From assembly GCF_029626175.1 (NCBI RefSeq), contig NZ_JARUBM010000002.1:5969001-6033000 (forward strand): 64,000 nucleotides of DNA. Direction: 5' to 3'. The translations under genes and the position numbers were made by a program. Below, in pieces: positions 52,452 through 61,673 of the stretch. Numbering within the stretch: position 1 is the stretch's first letter; every line of letters starts with the position of its first letter. The stretch is from Micromonospora sp. WMMD1082. Its GTDB lineage: Bacteria; Actinomycetota; Actinomycetes; Mycobacteriales; Micromonosporaceae. Under the pieces are notes generated by a model. That model searched no databases. It was not told the origin of the DNA and saw only the letters and a list, made by a program, of their open reading frames with translations.

Positions 52452-52904
52452 ATGACTCGCCCAGGCGACGAGTTCCCCCCGCTCGACGTCACGTCGACGC
52501 TCAATCTCGGTTCGCTCGAGGAAGCGCTGGAGGGCCCTGACACCGATGTCGTGCCGAGCCGGATGTCCGGTTCGTTGCCGCCGGGGATGGCGCTGCTGGT
52601 GGTGCGTCGGGGGCCGAACGCGGGCGCCCGGTTCCTGTTGGATCACGACGTGACGACCAGTGGGCGGCACCCGGACAGTGACATCTTCCTCGACGACGTG
52701 ACGGTGTCGCGGCGGCACGCGGAGTTCCACCGGGACGGTGGGACGTTCACGGTGCGGGACGTGGGCAGCCTGAACGGCACGTACGTGAACCGGGAGCGGG
52801 TCGAGGCGGCGACGTTGAGCAACGGCGACGAGGTGCAGATCGGCAAGTTCCGGGTGGTGTTCATCGCCGGGCCGCGCCCGGAGGGTGAGGCCGGCCGGGG
52901 GTGA
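52452..52904 (+). CDS. garA: FHA-domain protein (GarA/OdhI-like)
   Basis: 150 residues. The N-terminal tail has Thr residues (PLDVTSTLNL) in the place of the kinase-target motif of GarA. The FHA domain (about 55-140) keeps SGRHPDSDIFLDDVTVSRRH and GSLNGTYVN. GarA, when not phosphorylated by Ser/Thr kinases, inhibits 2-oxoglutarate dehydrogenase and glutamate dehydrogenase. The position between gcvH and ftsR is conserved in actinobacteria. Confidence 0.88.
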   Translation: MTRPGDEFPPLDVTSTLNLGSLEEALEGPDTDVVPSRMSGSLPPGMALLVVRRGPNAGARFLLDHDVTTSGRHPDSDIFLDDVTVSRRHAEFHRDGGTFTVRDVGSLNGTYVNRERVEAATLSNGDEVQIGKFRVVFIAGPRPEGEAGRG

Positions 52905-53653
52905 ACGAGCCTGCGGCCTCCACGCCGTCCGGGGCGGGTCGCGCCCAGCCGTTGATGAGCATCGGCGAGGTGCTGGCCCAGTTGCGGGCGGATTTTCCGG
53001 ACGTGACGATTTCGAAGTTGCGGTTTCTCGAGGCCGAGGGCCTGGTGGAGCCGCAGCGGACGGCGGCGGGTTACCGGAAGTACGGCTGGGACGATGTGGC
53101 GCGGCTGCGGTTCGTGTTGACCGCGCAGCGGGATCAGTATCTGCCGTTGCGGGTGATCCGGGAGCAGTTGGCGCGGTGGGACGCGACCGGTGAGGTGCCG
53201 GAGCGGTCGCGTCCGGCATTGGTGGCGGTGGGTTCCGACGGTGAGGTGCCGGGTCGTGGCGCGGCGTCGGGCGAGTCGGCGCAGGTGCGGCTCGACCGTG
53301 GGGAACTGCTGGCGCGCAGCGGGCTCGACGAGTCGACGTTGGGCGAGTTGGAGCGGCTCGGGCTGGTGGTGTCGGATCCGCCGGGCTGGTATGACGGTGA
53401 CGCGTTGATCGTGGCGCGGGCGGTGGCGGGTCTGGCGGCGTACGGGTTCCAGCCGCGGCATCTGCGTGGTTTCCGGACGTCGGCGGATCGCGAGGTCGGA
53501 TTGTTCGCGCAGTTGGTGGCGCCGTTGGCGCGGCAGAGTGATCCGGCGGCGCGGGCGCGGGCGGCGGAGACGGCGCGGGAGTTGGTGTCGCTGTCGCAGC
53601 AGCTGCACGCGGCGCTGGTGCGGATGGGGTTGCGCTCGACGCTGGGGCGGTGA
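52901..53653 (+). CDS. ftsR: MerR-family regulator, FtsR-like
   Basis: 250 residues. The N-terminal MerR HTH is MSIGEVLAQLRADFPDVTIS then KLRFLEAEGLVEPQRTAAGY. The C-terminal part has a second domain with LARSGLDESTLGELERLGLV. The layout and the location after garA match FtsR, which activates ftsZ in corynebacteria. The GTG overlaps the garA stop. Confidence 0.87.
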   Translation: MNEPAASTPSGAGRAQPLMSIGEVLAQLRADFPDVTISKLRFLEAEGLVEPQRTAAGYRKYGWDDVARLRFVLTAQRDQYLPLRVIREQLARWDATGEVPERSRPALVAVGSDGEVPGRGAASGESAQVRLDRGELLARSGLDESTLGELERLGLVVSDPPGWYDGDALIVARAVAGLAAYGFQPRHLRGFRTSADREVGLFAQLVAPLARQSDPAARARAAETARELVSLSQQLHAALVRMGLRSTLGR

Positions 53654-53831
53654 GCGGTGCCGGTGCGCGCTCGGATCGGCCTGTCGGTGCGTGGCGTAGG
53701 CTTGCGGGGGTAACCCCTCTTCTGGCGCGGGCGTGGGTGCGTGCAAGCGCATGAGACGGCCGTGTCGCGGTCCGTGTACCGTGCAGAGAAGGGCGCGGTG
53801 CGGCGTAGGTGACAACGACACGGAGGCGGCG

Positions 53832-54296
53832 GTGCGCGAGCTGAGCGTGGTCGGGGTTCGGGTGGAGCTGCCCAGTAACCAGCCGATCGTCCTGCTCAGG
53901 GAGGTCGAGGGGGACCGCTATCTGCCGATCTGGATCGGCGCGGTCGAGGCGACGGCGATCGCTTACGAGCAGCAGGGTGTCAAGCCGGCGCGTCCGTTGA
54001 CCCATGATCTTCTGCGGGATGTGTTGGCGGCGTTGCAGGCGCCGTTGCAGGCGGTGGAGATCACCGAGCTGAAGGAGAACGTGTTCTTCGCCGATCTGTT
54101 GATCGGTGATGGGGTGCGGGTGTCGGCTCGGCCGAGTGATTCGATCGCTCTGGCGTTGCGGGTGGGTGCGCCGATTCGTTGTGCGGAGCAGGTCCTCAGT
54201 GAGGCGGGGATCGTGATTCCCGACGAGCAGGAGGACGAGGTGGAGAAGTTCCGGGAGTTCCTGGAGCAGGTGCGCCCGGAGGACTTCGCCGGCTGA
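53832..54296 (+). CDS. Bifunctional nuclease (BFN) family protein
   Basis: 154 residues: LSVVGVRVELPSNQPIVLLR, YLPIWIGAVEATAIAYEQQG, RPLTHDLLRDVLAAL, SARPSDSIALALRVGAPI. These match the BFN/DUF151 family, in which some members cut DNA and RNA. The GTG at 53832 has CGGAGGCGG upstream; longer in-frame starts are unlikely. Confidence 0.88.
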   Translation: MRELSVVGVRVELPSNQPIVLLREVEGDRYLPIWIGAVEATAIAYEQQGVKPARPLTHDLLRDVLAALQAPLQAVEITELKENVFFADLLIGDGVRVSARPSDSIALALRVGAPIRCAEQVLSEAGIVIPDEQEDEVEKFREFLEQVRPEDFAG

Positions 54297-54419
54297 GCCC
54301 GACGGGGCCCTGCGCCACCGGGGCCGTTGAGCCCCTCCAGCTTCCCCGTCAGCGGTGACTGTCGGTGATGGTGATGACGGTCGCTGTCGCTGCGCGGCGT
54401 GTCGCGACGGTTTCTCCGT

Positions 54420-54450
54420 GGTAACCCCTGGCGGTCGCTATAGGGTTGCC
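54420..54450 (+). promoter_or_regulatory. Inverted repeat around a candidate -10, upstream of the second MerR gene
   Basis: GGTAACCC (54420-54427) and GGGTTGCC (54443-54450) form an inverted pair with one mismatch, enclosing TATAGG at 54439-54444. The related palindrome GGGGTAACCCC occurs near 53709 ahead of the BFN gene. This is the typical place for a MerR operator. Confidence 0.45.
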
Positions 54451-54511
54451 GTGTCGAGGGGTGCGCGTCCCGGAAACGACGTGTCACCGCACTGACGGGG
54501 AGGTTGTCCGG

Positions 54512-55108
54512 ATGTACGAGCCGCGAGATTCCGATCCGGGTACGGGGCTGGACGAGCCGGGTGGGATGCCCGGGTCGGCAACTGACGGTGACGGTGCGGT
54601 GGGGTACCGGGGTGTGACGGCCTGCCATGCGGTGGGGATCAGCTACCGCCAGCTGGACTACTGGGCGCGTACGTCGCTGGTGGTGCCGAGTGTGCGGGAT
54701 GCCTCGGGTTCGGGCACGCAGCGGTTGTACTCGTTCCGCGACCTGGTGGTGTTGAAGGTCGTGAAGCGGCTGCTGGACGCCGGGGTGTCGTTGCAGAACA
54801 TCCGCAAGGCGATCGAGGCGTTGCGGTCGCGTGGGGTGGAGGATCTGGCGGGCATCACGTTGATCTCCGACGGGACGACGGTGTATGAGTGCCGTTCACC
54901 GGAGGAGGTGGTCGACCTGTTGCAGGGTGGCCAGGGGGTGTTCGGCATCGCGATCGGTGGTGCGTTCAAGGAGATCCAGGGTTCGTTGTCGCATCTTCCG
55001 GCGGAGCCCGCGGCGGTGTCCGTGGAGCGGGAGCCGGAGGTGGCCGCCGCGGCGGGTCCGGTGGGGGACGAGTTGGCGGCGCGGCGGGCCCGGCGGCGGG
55101 CCGGCTGA
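54512..55108 (+). CDS. MerR-family transcriptional regulator (second)
   Basis: 198 residues. The HTH is GVTACHAVGISYRQLDYWAR followed by TSLVVPSVRDASGSGTQRLY, and the dimer helix includes KRLLDAGVSLQNIRKAIEAL. The C-terminal part is alanine/glutamate-rich. It closes the conserved block as in other actinobacteria. The ATG at 54512 has GGGGAGG upstream. Confidence 0.9.
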   Translation: MYEPRDSDPGTGLDEPGGMPGSATDGDGAVGYRGVTACHAVGISYRQLDYWARTSLVVPSVRDASGSGTQRLYSFRDLVVLKVVKRLLDAGVSLQNIRKAIEALRSRGVEDLAGITLISDGTTVYECRSPEEVVDLLQGGQGVFGIAIGGAFKEIQGSLSHLPAEPAAVSVEREPEVAAAAGPVGDELAARRARRRAG

Positions 55109-55145
55109 GACTCGGCTCTTCGCGGTGCCCCTGCTGGATAGCGGG

Positions 55146-56031
55146 TCAGGCGGGATGGGCCGGGGTGTCCTTGATCAGGGCGCGGAGTGTGTCGAGCCGG
55201 TGTGCGGAGTCCGAGCCGGGTTCGGCGGACCAGATGACGAGTTGCTGGTCGGGGTTGGCGGCCTGGTGGAAGCTGTCCCAGTCCAGGTGCATGTCGCCCA
55301 CCTGCGGGTGACGGATGAGTTTGGTGCCGAAGTCCTGGTGGGCGACGCGCCGTTCGGCCCACCACTGGCGAAACTCCGATCGGGCCATGGACAGGTCACC
55401 GACCAGGCGGGACAGTGCGGGGTCGGTGGGGTTGCCGGCCGCGCTCATGCGGAGTACGGCCACGCAGGTGCGGGCGACCTGCTCCCATTGTGGGTAGAGG
55501 TCGCGCATGGTCGGGTCGGTGAAGACCAGCCGGACGTAGTTGCGATCGCGTTCGGCGATGTCCGCGAAGTCGAGCAGCAGGGCGGCGGCGAGGTCGTTCC
55601 AGGCGAGGATGTCGAGGTGGCGTCCGAAGACGAGGGCGGGTGTGCGGTCGAGTTGCCCGAGCAGCCGTTGGAGTTGGGGCCGGACGGCCCGTGTACGACG
55701 TCGGTTCTGGTCGTGTGCCCGGGTGACCGGTGGGGTGCCGGCGCGGGTGAGTAGCGCGCGTAGGTAGTCGGACTGCTCGTCGTCGAGCCGCAGCGTTCGC
55801 ACGAGTGCGGCGAGGACCGGTTCGGACGGGGCGAGGCGGCCCTGTTCGATCCGGGTGTAGTAGTCGATGCTGATCGCGACGAGTTGGGCGACCTCTTCGC
55901 GGCGTAGCCCTGGCACGCGTCGCCGCTCGTCGTCCCTGGGGGGGTAGCCCGACCTGGTGTGGCTGGAGTTCGCCGCGGCGGCGCTGGAGGAACTGGCCGA
56001 GTTCGCGGAGTTCGACAGAGGTGGCGGGCAT
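55146..56031 (-). CDS. XRE-family regulator with MmyB-like domain, frameshifted in the assembly
   Basis: Two frames must be joined. From ATG 56031, MPATSVELRELGQFLQRRRG then ELQPHQVGLP is the normal start of this family. It moves to a second frame at a C7 tract (G7 on the plus strand, 55938-55944). The second frame continues with RDDERRRVPGLRREEVAQLV and AISIDYYTRIEQGRL, then the ligand-binding domain with LGQLDRTPALVFGRHLDILA and NDLAAALLLDFADIAERDRN, to the stop at 55146. Removing one C restores about 294 residues. It could be a sequencing error, a true mutation or a phase-variable tract. It is divergent from the hydrolase at 56201. Confidence 0.8.
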
Positions 56032-56061
56032 GGCACCAGCTTAGGGATGGCTCCGGTACGT

Positions 56062-56087
56062 ATCCTGGGAGAGGTTGCTCCTAGGAT
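56062..56087. promoter_or_regulatory. Palindromic operator between the XRE regulator and the hydrolase
   Basis: ATCCTGGGAG (56062-56071) and CTCCTAGGAT (56078-56087) are inverted with one mismatch and a 6-base spacer, in the 170-base divergent gap. It is a probable binding site of the XRE/MmyB-like regulator for both genes. Confidence 0.6.
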
Positions 56088-56200
56088 AAGTCTCTCTCTT
56101 CCGGCGGCGCCCCGGGCACCGGATTGTTGGTGTCGAGCCGCAACGGGCGCGGTGGGAGAGCCCCACCGGATTCGCGCCGCGGCGAGGGAGCTGATCACGT

Positions 56201-57103
56201 ATGACAATCCAGCGGACCAACGTCCGGTTTCCCAGCAACGGTATGGCGCTGGCCGGTCACGTCTACCTGCCCGAGAACGCCTCGGGTGGGCGGCTGCCCG
56301 CGATCGTCGTTGGTCACCCGACCACCGGAGTGAAGGAGCAGACGTCCGCGATCTACGCGGCCCGCCTGGCCGAGGCGGGGTTCCTGGCCCTCACGTTCGA
56401 CGCCGCCTACCAGGGCGACAGCGAAGGGCTGCCGCGCGGGCTGGAGAACCCCGTGCAGCGGGCCGACGACTTCCGTAACGCCGTGACGTACCTGTCGACG
56501 CGCGCGGACGTCGACAGTGAGCGTATCGGTGTGATGGGCGTGTGCGGTTCGGGCGCCTACGCCCCCTACGCCGCGCAGACCGATCACCGGATCAAGGCCG
56601 TCGCCGGGGTCAGCGGCACGGACGCCACCTGCTTCTTCCGCGACGGCAACCCCGAGGCGTGGCGCGCCCAGGTCGCCGCGTCCGGTGCCGCGCGGACGGA
56701 GGAGGCGCAGGGCAGGCCGGTGCGGATGGTGCCGGTGCTGCCCGAGTCGGTCGACGAGTCGACACCGGCGGCGGTCGCGGAGTTCTTCGACTACTACCGG
56801 ACCCCACGCGCCCAGCATCCGAACTCGGTCGGGGCCTACGCCCTGCGCAGCGCCGACCTGCTCGACCAGTTCGACGCCTTCGCCGACGTCGCCAAGATCG
56901 CCCCACGGCCGCTGCTCATGATCGCCGGCACCGAGGCGGTGACCCGCGGCTTCAGCGAGAAGGCCATCGCCGACATCGGCGAGTCCGGGGAGCTGGCGCT
57001 CATCGAGGGGGCGACCCACGTCGACCTCTACGACCGCGACCCCTACGTCGCGCAGGCGGTCGAGAAGCTGACCGCCTTCTTCACCGCGCACCTCAGGGGT
57101 TGA
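56201..57103 (+). CDS. Alpha/beta hydrolase (dienelactone hydrolase-like)
   Basis: 300 residues. An N-terminal beta part (AGHVYLPENASGGRLPAIVV) with the oxyanion region GHPTTGVKEQT, the nucleophile elbow GVMGVCGSGAYAPYAAQTD (Cys or Ser as nucleophile), an acid in LLMIAGTEAVTRG, and the histidine in EGATHVDLYDRDPYV. The ATG has a GGCGAGGGAG site upstream. Family members are often repressed by the divergent XRE/MmyB-type regulator and respond to small molecules; the substrate is unknown. Confidence 0.85.
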   Translation: MTIQRTNVRFPSNGMALAGHVYLPENASGGRLPAIVVGHPTTGVKEQTSAIYAARLAEAGFLALTFDAAYQGDSEGLPRGLENPVQRADDFRNAVTYLSTRADVDSERIGVMGVCGSGAYAPYAAQTDHRIKAVAGVSGTDATCFFRDGNPEAWRAQVAASGAARTEEAQGRPVRMVPVLPESVDESTPAAVAEFFDYYRTPRAQHPNSVGAYALRSADLLDQFDAFADVAKIAPRPLLMIAGTEAVTRGFSEKAIADIGESGELALIEGATHVDLYDRDPYVAQAVEKLTAFFTAHLRG

Positions 57104-57105
57104 TA

Positions 57106-57135
57106 GCTGTGCGGCCGCCTCGGCGGCCGCACAGC
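57106..57135. terminator. Bidirectional terminator between hydrolase and sirtuin
   Basis: GCTGTGCGGCCGCC (57106-57119) and GGCGGCCGCACAGC (57122-57135) are perfect complements between two convergent genes. Confidence 0.8.
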
Positions 57136-57152
57136 GGCCGCCGGGCGGGTGG

Positions 57153-58067
57153 TCACCGCCCGGCGGCCGTCGGGGCCGCCGGCACCGGGCCGGTCGCGGC
57201 CGGTGGCCCGGCCAATGGTGGGTCACCGGCGGCGCCGTCGACGTCGCCGAGCAGCCGGTCGGCCAGTGCCGGCAGCAGCCGGCCCAGTGGCGCGTCCACC
57301 CGCAGGTGGGCGTACTCGTCACCGCGGGTCGGCCCCTGGTTGAGGATCACCACCGGCACACCCCGCTTCGCCGCCCGCAGCACGAAACGGCGCCCCGACA
57401 TCACGGTCAACGAGGAGCCCAGCACCAGCAGCAGCCGCGCCCGCTCCACCATCGTGAAACAGCGCTGCACCCGTGCGGCCGGTACCGTCTCCCCGAAGAA
57501 CACCACGTCGGGCTTGAGCAGCCCGCCGCAGGCCCGGCAGTCGACGGTACGGAACCCGGCCACCTCGGCGTCACCGAGATCCACGTCACCGTCCGGGTTG
57601 ACCGCACCGGCCCGCGCGACGAACGCCGGGTTGGCCCGGCGCAGCCGCCCGTCCAGCTCCTGCCGGCTCGTACGGTCCCCGCACCCCAGGCAGAGCACCT
57701 CGTCGAGCCGGCCGTGCAGCTCCACCACGTCCCGGCTGCCCGCCGCCGTGTGCAGACCGTCCACGTTCTGGGTGATGATCCCGGCCAGCAGGCCGGCGTG
57801 TTGCAGGCGGGCCACCGCCCGGTGCCCGTCGTTCGGCGCCGCCCGGGCGACCAACCGCCACCCCAGGTGGCTGCGGGCCCAGTACCGGCGGCGCGCCCAC
57901 GGATCCCCGGTGAACGTCTGGTACGTCATCGGCGTGTGCCGCCGCGACGTGCCGCTCGGCCCCCGATAGTCGGGAATACCCGACTCGGTGGACAGGCCGG
58001 CGCCGCTGAGCACCACCACCTGGCCACCGGCCAGCACACCGGCCAGTGGCTCGATCACGTCCTCCAC
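57153..58067 (-). CDS. Sir2-family NAD-dependent protein deacylase
   Basis: 304 residues. NAD motifs are GAGLSTESGIPDYRGPSG and ITQNVDGLHTAAG; the catalytic histidine is in VELHGRL. The zinc ribbon is VLCLGCGD with VDCRACGG. SSLTVMSGRR and ILNQGPTRGDEYAHL complete the fold. The C-terminal tail is Pro/Ala-rich. It removes acyl groups from lysines using NAD. The GTG start lies 170 bases from the riboswitch on the opposite strand. Confidence 0.92.
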   Translation of the reverse strand: MEDVIEPLAGVLAGGQVVVLSGAGLSTESGIPDYRGPSGTSRRHTPMTYQTFTGDPWARRRYWARSHLGWRLVARAAPNDGHRAVARLQHAGLLAGIITQNVDGLHTAAGSRDVVELHGRLDEVLCLGCGDRTSRQELDGRLRRANPAFVARAGAVNPDGDVDLGDAEVAGFRTVDCRACGGLLKPDVVFFGETVPAARVQRCFTMVERARLLLVLGSSLTVMSGRRFVLRAAKRGVPVVILNQGPTRGDEYAHLRVDAPLGRLLPALADRLLGDVDGAAGDPPLAGPPAATGPVPAAPTAAGR

Positions 58068-58238
58068 CCGACCAATGCTGCCCCAGCCCGGCCGCCAGCG
58101 GCGACCCGCCCGCCCGCCCGGCCACCTGGGGCGACCCGCCCGCCCGTGGCGGCGTCACCGGTGCGATCCCGACGCCCGGTCGAGGGGGTTCGCGGTGGGC
58201 CGGCGGGGACGCTGGTAGCGTTGATCGCGCCGGTAGCA

Positions 58239-58329
58239 CCGACGTGGGAGAGACCGCCTGGCGGCAGCCGAGGCGGCGCCGAAGGGGCAAATCCTCCCCG
58301 GAACCTCTCAGGCAGAAGGACCGCGTCGG
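58239..58329 (+). promoter_or_regulatory. Glycine riboswitch aptamer upstream of gcvP
   Basis: The stem CCGACG (58239-58244) pairs with CGTCGG (58324-58329). Between them are the conserved blocks GGGAGAGACCGC, CGCCGAAGGGGCAAA and CCTCTCAGGCAGAAGGACCG that define glycine aptamers. The 76 bases to the gcvP start contain no second full aptamer, only a GTGGAGCGCC piece that may be a relic or ghost aptamer. It should turn on gcvP when glycine is high. Confidence 0.93.
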
Positions 58330-58405
58330 ATCAGGCACTGTGGAGCGCCCGTGGGTGTGACAGAGGGGGAGGGCCGACCTGTCGACCCCGCCCGCAGGAG
58401 TGCCC

Positions 58406-61231
58406 ATGACCGCAGAGCAGTTCGCCGACCGTCACATCGGCCCCGGCCCCGACGACGAACGTCGCATGCTGGACACCGTCGGGTACGCCTCGATCGACGA
58501 GCTGATGGACGCGGCGATCCCCGAGGTGATCCGCTGGCACGGCCGGCTGGACCTGCCGGAGCCGGCCAGCGAGCACGACACCCTGGCCGAGCTGCGGGCC
58601 CTGGCCGCCCGCAACACGGTGGCCGTGTCGATGATCGGGTTGGGCTACCACGGCACCCACACCCCGGCGGTGATCCGCCGCAACGTGCTGGAAAACCCAG
58701 CCTGGTACACGGCGTACACGCCGTACCAGCCGGAGATCAGTCAGGGCCGGCTGGAGGCGCTGCTGAACTTCCAGACCATGGTGTCCGATCTGACCGGGCT
58801 GGCGACCGCGAACGCGTCGATGCTCGACGAGGGCACCGCGGCGGCCGAGGCGATGACCCTGGCGCGGCGGGCGTCGAAGAGCAAGAGCCGGGTGTACGTG
58901 GTCGACGCGGACACCCTGCCGCAGACCATCGCGGTGATCGCCGGGCGGGCCGAGCCGCTCGACATCGACGTGCGGATCGTCGACGTCGACCGCGAGGAAC
59001 TGCCCGCGGAGTTCTTCGGCCTGCACCTGCAGTACCCGGGGGCGTCCGGGGCGGTGCGCGACCACGCCCCGCTGGTGGCGGCCGCGCACACGGTCGGGGC
59101 GCTGGTGACGGTGGCGGCGGACCTGCTGGCCCTGACGTTGCTGCGGGCACCGGGGGAGATCGGCGCCGACATCGCCGCCGGCACCACGCAGCGTTTCGGC
59201 GTACCGATGGGCTTCGGTGGGCCGCACGCCGGCTACCTGGCGGTACGGGCGGGTCTGGAGCGGATGCTGCCGGGTCGGCTGGTCGGGGTGTCCCGCGACA
59301 GCGGCGGCGACCCGGCGTACCGGTTGGCGTTGCAGACCCGCGAGCAGCACATCCGCCGGGAGAAGGCGACCAGCAACATCTGCACCGCGCAGGTGCTGCT
59401 CGCGGTGATGGCCGGCATGTACGCCGTCTACCACGGCCCGGAGGGGCTGCGGGCGATCGCGGCGCGGACCCACGAGATGGCGGTGCGGCTGGCGGCCGGG
59501 CTGCGCGCCGGCGGCGTCGAGGTCGCCGATGTCGCGTTCTTCGACACGGTCACCGCCACCGTGCCGGGTCGGGCCGGGCAGGTGGTGGACGCCGCCGCGC
59601 GGCGCGGCGTGAACCTGCGGCTGGTCGACGCCGACCGGGTCGGGATCTCCTGCGACGAGACCACCACGCCGGCGCATCTGGCCGCGGTGTGGGCGGCGTT
59701 CGGTGTCGACACGGTCGGCGACGGCGAGGTGGCCGCCGTGCTGCCGGCCGGGCTGACCCGCACCAGCGACTTCCTCACCCACCCGGTGTTCCGTACGCAC
59801 CGGTCGGAGACGGCGATGCTGCGCTACCTGCGCCGGCTGGCCGACTTCGACTACGCCCTGGACCGGGGCATGATCCCGCTCGGCTCGTGCACGATGAAGC
59901 TCAACGCCACCACCGAGATGGAGCCGGTGAGCTGGGCCGAGTTCGCCCACGTCCATCCGTTCGCGCCGGCCGCGCAGACCGCCGGCTACCGGGAGCTGAT
60001 CGGCCAGCTGGAGCGGTGGCTGGCGGAGGTGACCGGCTACGACGCGGTCAGCGTGCAGCCCAACGCCGGTTCGCAGGGGGAGCTGGCCGGGCTGCTGGCG
60101 ATCCGTGCCTGGCACCGCAGCCGGGGTGAGCGGCACCGCGACGTGTGCCTGATCCCGTCGTCGGCGCACGGCACGAACGCCGCCAGCGCGGTGATGGCCG
60201 GGATGCGGGTGGTCGTGGTGGGCTGCGACGACGACGGCAACGTCGACCTGGTCGACCTCGACGCGAAGATCGACGCGCATCGGGACACCCTGGCGGCGAT
60301 CATGGTGACGTACCCGTCGACGCACGGGGTGTACGAGACGGGCATCGCGTCGCTGTGCGCGAAGGTGCACGACGCTGGCGGGCAGGTGTACGTCGACGGG
60401 GCGAACCTCAACGCGCTGGTCGGGTTCGCCAAGCCGGGGCGTTTCGGCGCGGACGTGTCGCACCTGAACCTGCACAAGACGTTCTGCATCCCGCACGGCG
60501 GCGGCGGCCCGGGGGTGGGCCCGGTGGCGGTGCGGGCGCACCTGGCGCCGTTCCTGCCGGGTGACCCGGCCGGCGCGCCGGTCGACGGGCGGCCGGCGAT
60601 CGCGGCGGCCCGGTACGGGTCGGCGGGGATCCTGCCGATCCCGTGGGCGTACCTGCGGATGATGGGCGCCGACGGGCTGGCCCGGGCGACCGGGGTGGCG
60701 GTGCTGGCGGCGAACTATGTGGCGGCGCGGCTGCGCGGGCACTTCCCGGTGCTGTACGCGGGCAACAAGGGCCTGGTGGCCCACGAGTGCATCCTGGATC
60801 TGAGGCCGTTGACCAGGGCGACCGGGGTCAGCGTCGACGACGTGGCGAAACGCCTGATCGACTACGGGTTCCACGCCCCGACGATGTCGTTCCCGGTGCC
60901 GGGGACGTTGATGGTGGAGCCCACCGAGAGTGAGGATCTGGCCGAGCTGGACCGGTTCTGCGACGCGATGCTCGCCATCCGGGCGGAGATCGACAAGGTG
61001 GGCTCGGGTGAGTGGCCGGCCGGGGACAATCCCCTCGCCAACGCGCCGCACACGGCGGCGATGGTGGCCGGTGACGACTGGCCGCATCCGTACCCGCGGT
61101 CGGTGGGTGGCTGGCCGGCCGGGGTGGACCGGGCGGGGAAGTACTGGCCGCCGGTGCGTCGGGTCGACGGCGGATACGGCGACCGGAACCTGGTCTGCTC
61201 GTGCCCGTCGCCGCAGGCGTACGAGGGGTGA
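58406..61231 (+). CDS. gcvP: Glycine dehydrogenase (decarboxylating), P protein
   Basis: 941 residues, the usual single-chain length. It starts with [20 protein letters not shown]; the N-terminal half has [20 protein letters not shown] and [20 protein letters not shown]; the C-terminal half carries [20 protein letters not shown] and the PLP lysine in [17 protein letters not shown]. The ATG at 58406 follows CAGGAG; a GTG two codons earlier is possible. It decarboxylates glycine and passes the methylamine to GcvH. Confidence 0.96.
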   Translation: MTAEQFADRHIGPGPDDERRMLDTVGYASIDELMDAAIPEVIRWHGRLDLPEPASEHDTLAELRALAARNTVAVSMIGLGYHGTHTPAVIRRNVLENPAWYTAYTPYQPEISQGRLEALLNFQTMVSDLTGLATANASMLDEGTAAAEAMTLARRASKSKSRVYVVDADTLPQTIAVIAGRAEPLDIDVRIVDVDREELPAEFFGLHLQYPGASGAVRDHAPLVAAAHTVGALVTVAADLLALTLLRAPGEIGADIAAGTTQRFGVPMGFGGPHAGYLAVRAGLERMLPGRLVGVSRDSGGDPAYRLALQTREQHIRREKATSNICTAQVLLAVMAGMYAVYHGPEGLRAIAARTHEMAVRLAAGLRAGGVEVADVAFFDTVTATVPGRAGQVVDAAARRGVNLRLVDADRVGISCDETTTPAHLAAVWAAFGVDTVGDGEVAAVLPAGLTRTSDFLTHPVFRTHRSETAMLRYLRRLADFDYALDRGMIPLGSCTMKLNATTEMEPVSWAEFAHVHPFAPAAQTAGYRELIGQLERWLAEVTGYDAVSVQPNAGSQGELAGLLAIRAWHRSRGERHRDVCLIPSSAHGTNAASAVMAGMRVVVVGCDDDGNVDLVDLDAKIDAHRDTLAAIMVTYPSTHGVYETGIASLCAKVHDAGGQVYVDGANLNALVGFAKPGRFGADVSHLNLHKTFCIPHGGGGPGVGPVAVRAHLAPFLPGDPAGAPVDGRPAIAAARYGSAGILPIPWAYLRMMGADGLARATGVAVLAANYVAARLRGHFPVLYAGNKGLVAHECILDLRPLTRATGVSVDDVAKRLIDYGFHAPTMSFPVPGTLMVEPTESEDLAELDRFCDAMLAIRAEIDKVGSGEWPAGDNPLANAPHTAAMVAGDDWPHPYPRSVGGWPAGVDRAGKYWPPVRRVDGGYGDRNLVCSCPSPQAYEG

Positions 61232-61237
61232 TCGGCG

Positions 61238-61263
61238 GCCGGGGCGGTCGCGGCCGCCCCGGC
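61238..61263 (+). terminator. Terminator after gcvP
   Basis: GCCGGGGCGG (61238-61247) and CCGCCCCGGC (61254-61263) form a perfect stem seven bases after the stop codon. Confidence 0.7.
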
Positions 61264-61349
61264 ACCGCGCCGACCTGGTCGTGGGTGTCCCGGACCGGGG
61301 GACTAGCCTGGGGCGACGCGGGAAAAGTCGTGACGGTTCGTGAGCGTTG

Positions 61350-61583
61350 TCAGGCGGCGAGTGCGTGTCGGGCGGGGCCGCGGTGTGGTGCGATGCTGCT
61401 GCCGTCGGGAAGCAGCTCGCCGGTGTCCTCGAAGACGATCACGCCGTTGCAGAGCAGGCTCCAGCCCTGTTCACGGAAGCAGGCGATGACCCTGGCGGCT
61501 TCCCGGTCGATGGCGTCGGCGGAGGGACAGGTGGGTTGGTGCTGGCACATCGGGTTCTCCGGACTGTGGGGGCACTGTGTCAT
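61350..61583 (-). CDS. DUF5999 family small protein
   Basis: 77 residues with clustered Cys/His at the start (MTQCPHSPENPMCQHQPTCP), a helix AIDREAARVIACFREQGWSL and LCNGVIVFEDTGELLPDGS. This is the typical actinobacterial DUF5999 layout. It may bind a metal. Function unknown. Confidence 0.87.
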   Translation of the reverse strand: MTQCPHSPENPMCQHQPTCPSADAIDREAARVIACFREQGWSLLCNGVIVFEDTGELLPDGSSIAPHRGPARHALAA

Positions 61584-61673
61584 GGTTCACATGACCAGTG
61601 ACGCACAGTACCAAGCGAAAGCACGCCGCATCGAGCAGATGTGCGCGTCGAGTATGGGAAATCCGCTGAACGG

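Noticed and set aside
58331..61087. 918-codon frame antisense to gcvP
   Set aside because: Low-complexity His/Arg/Val product with no domain; gcvP explains the sequence.
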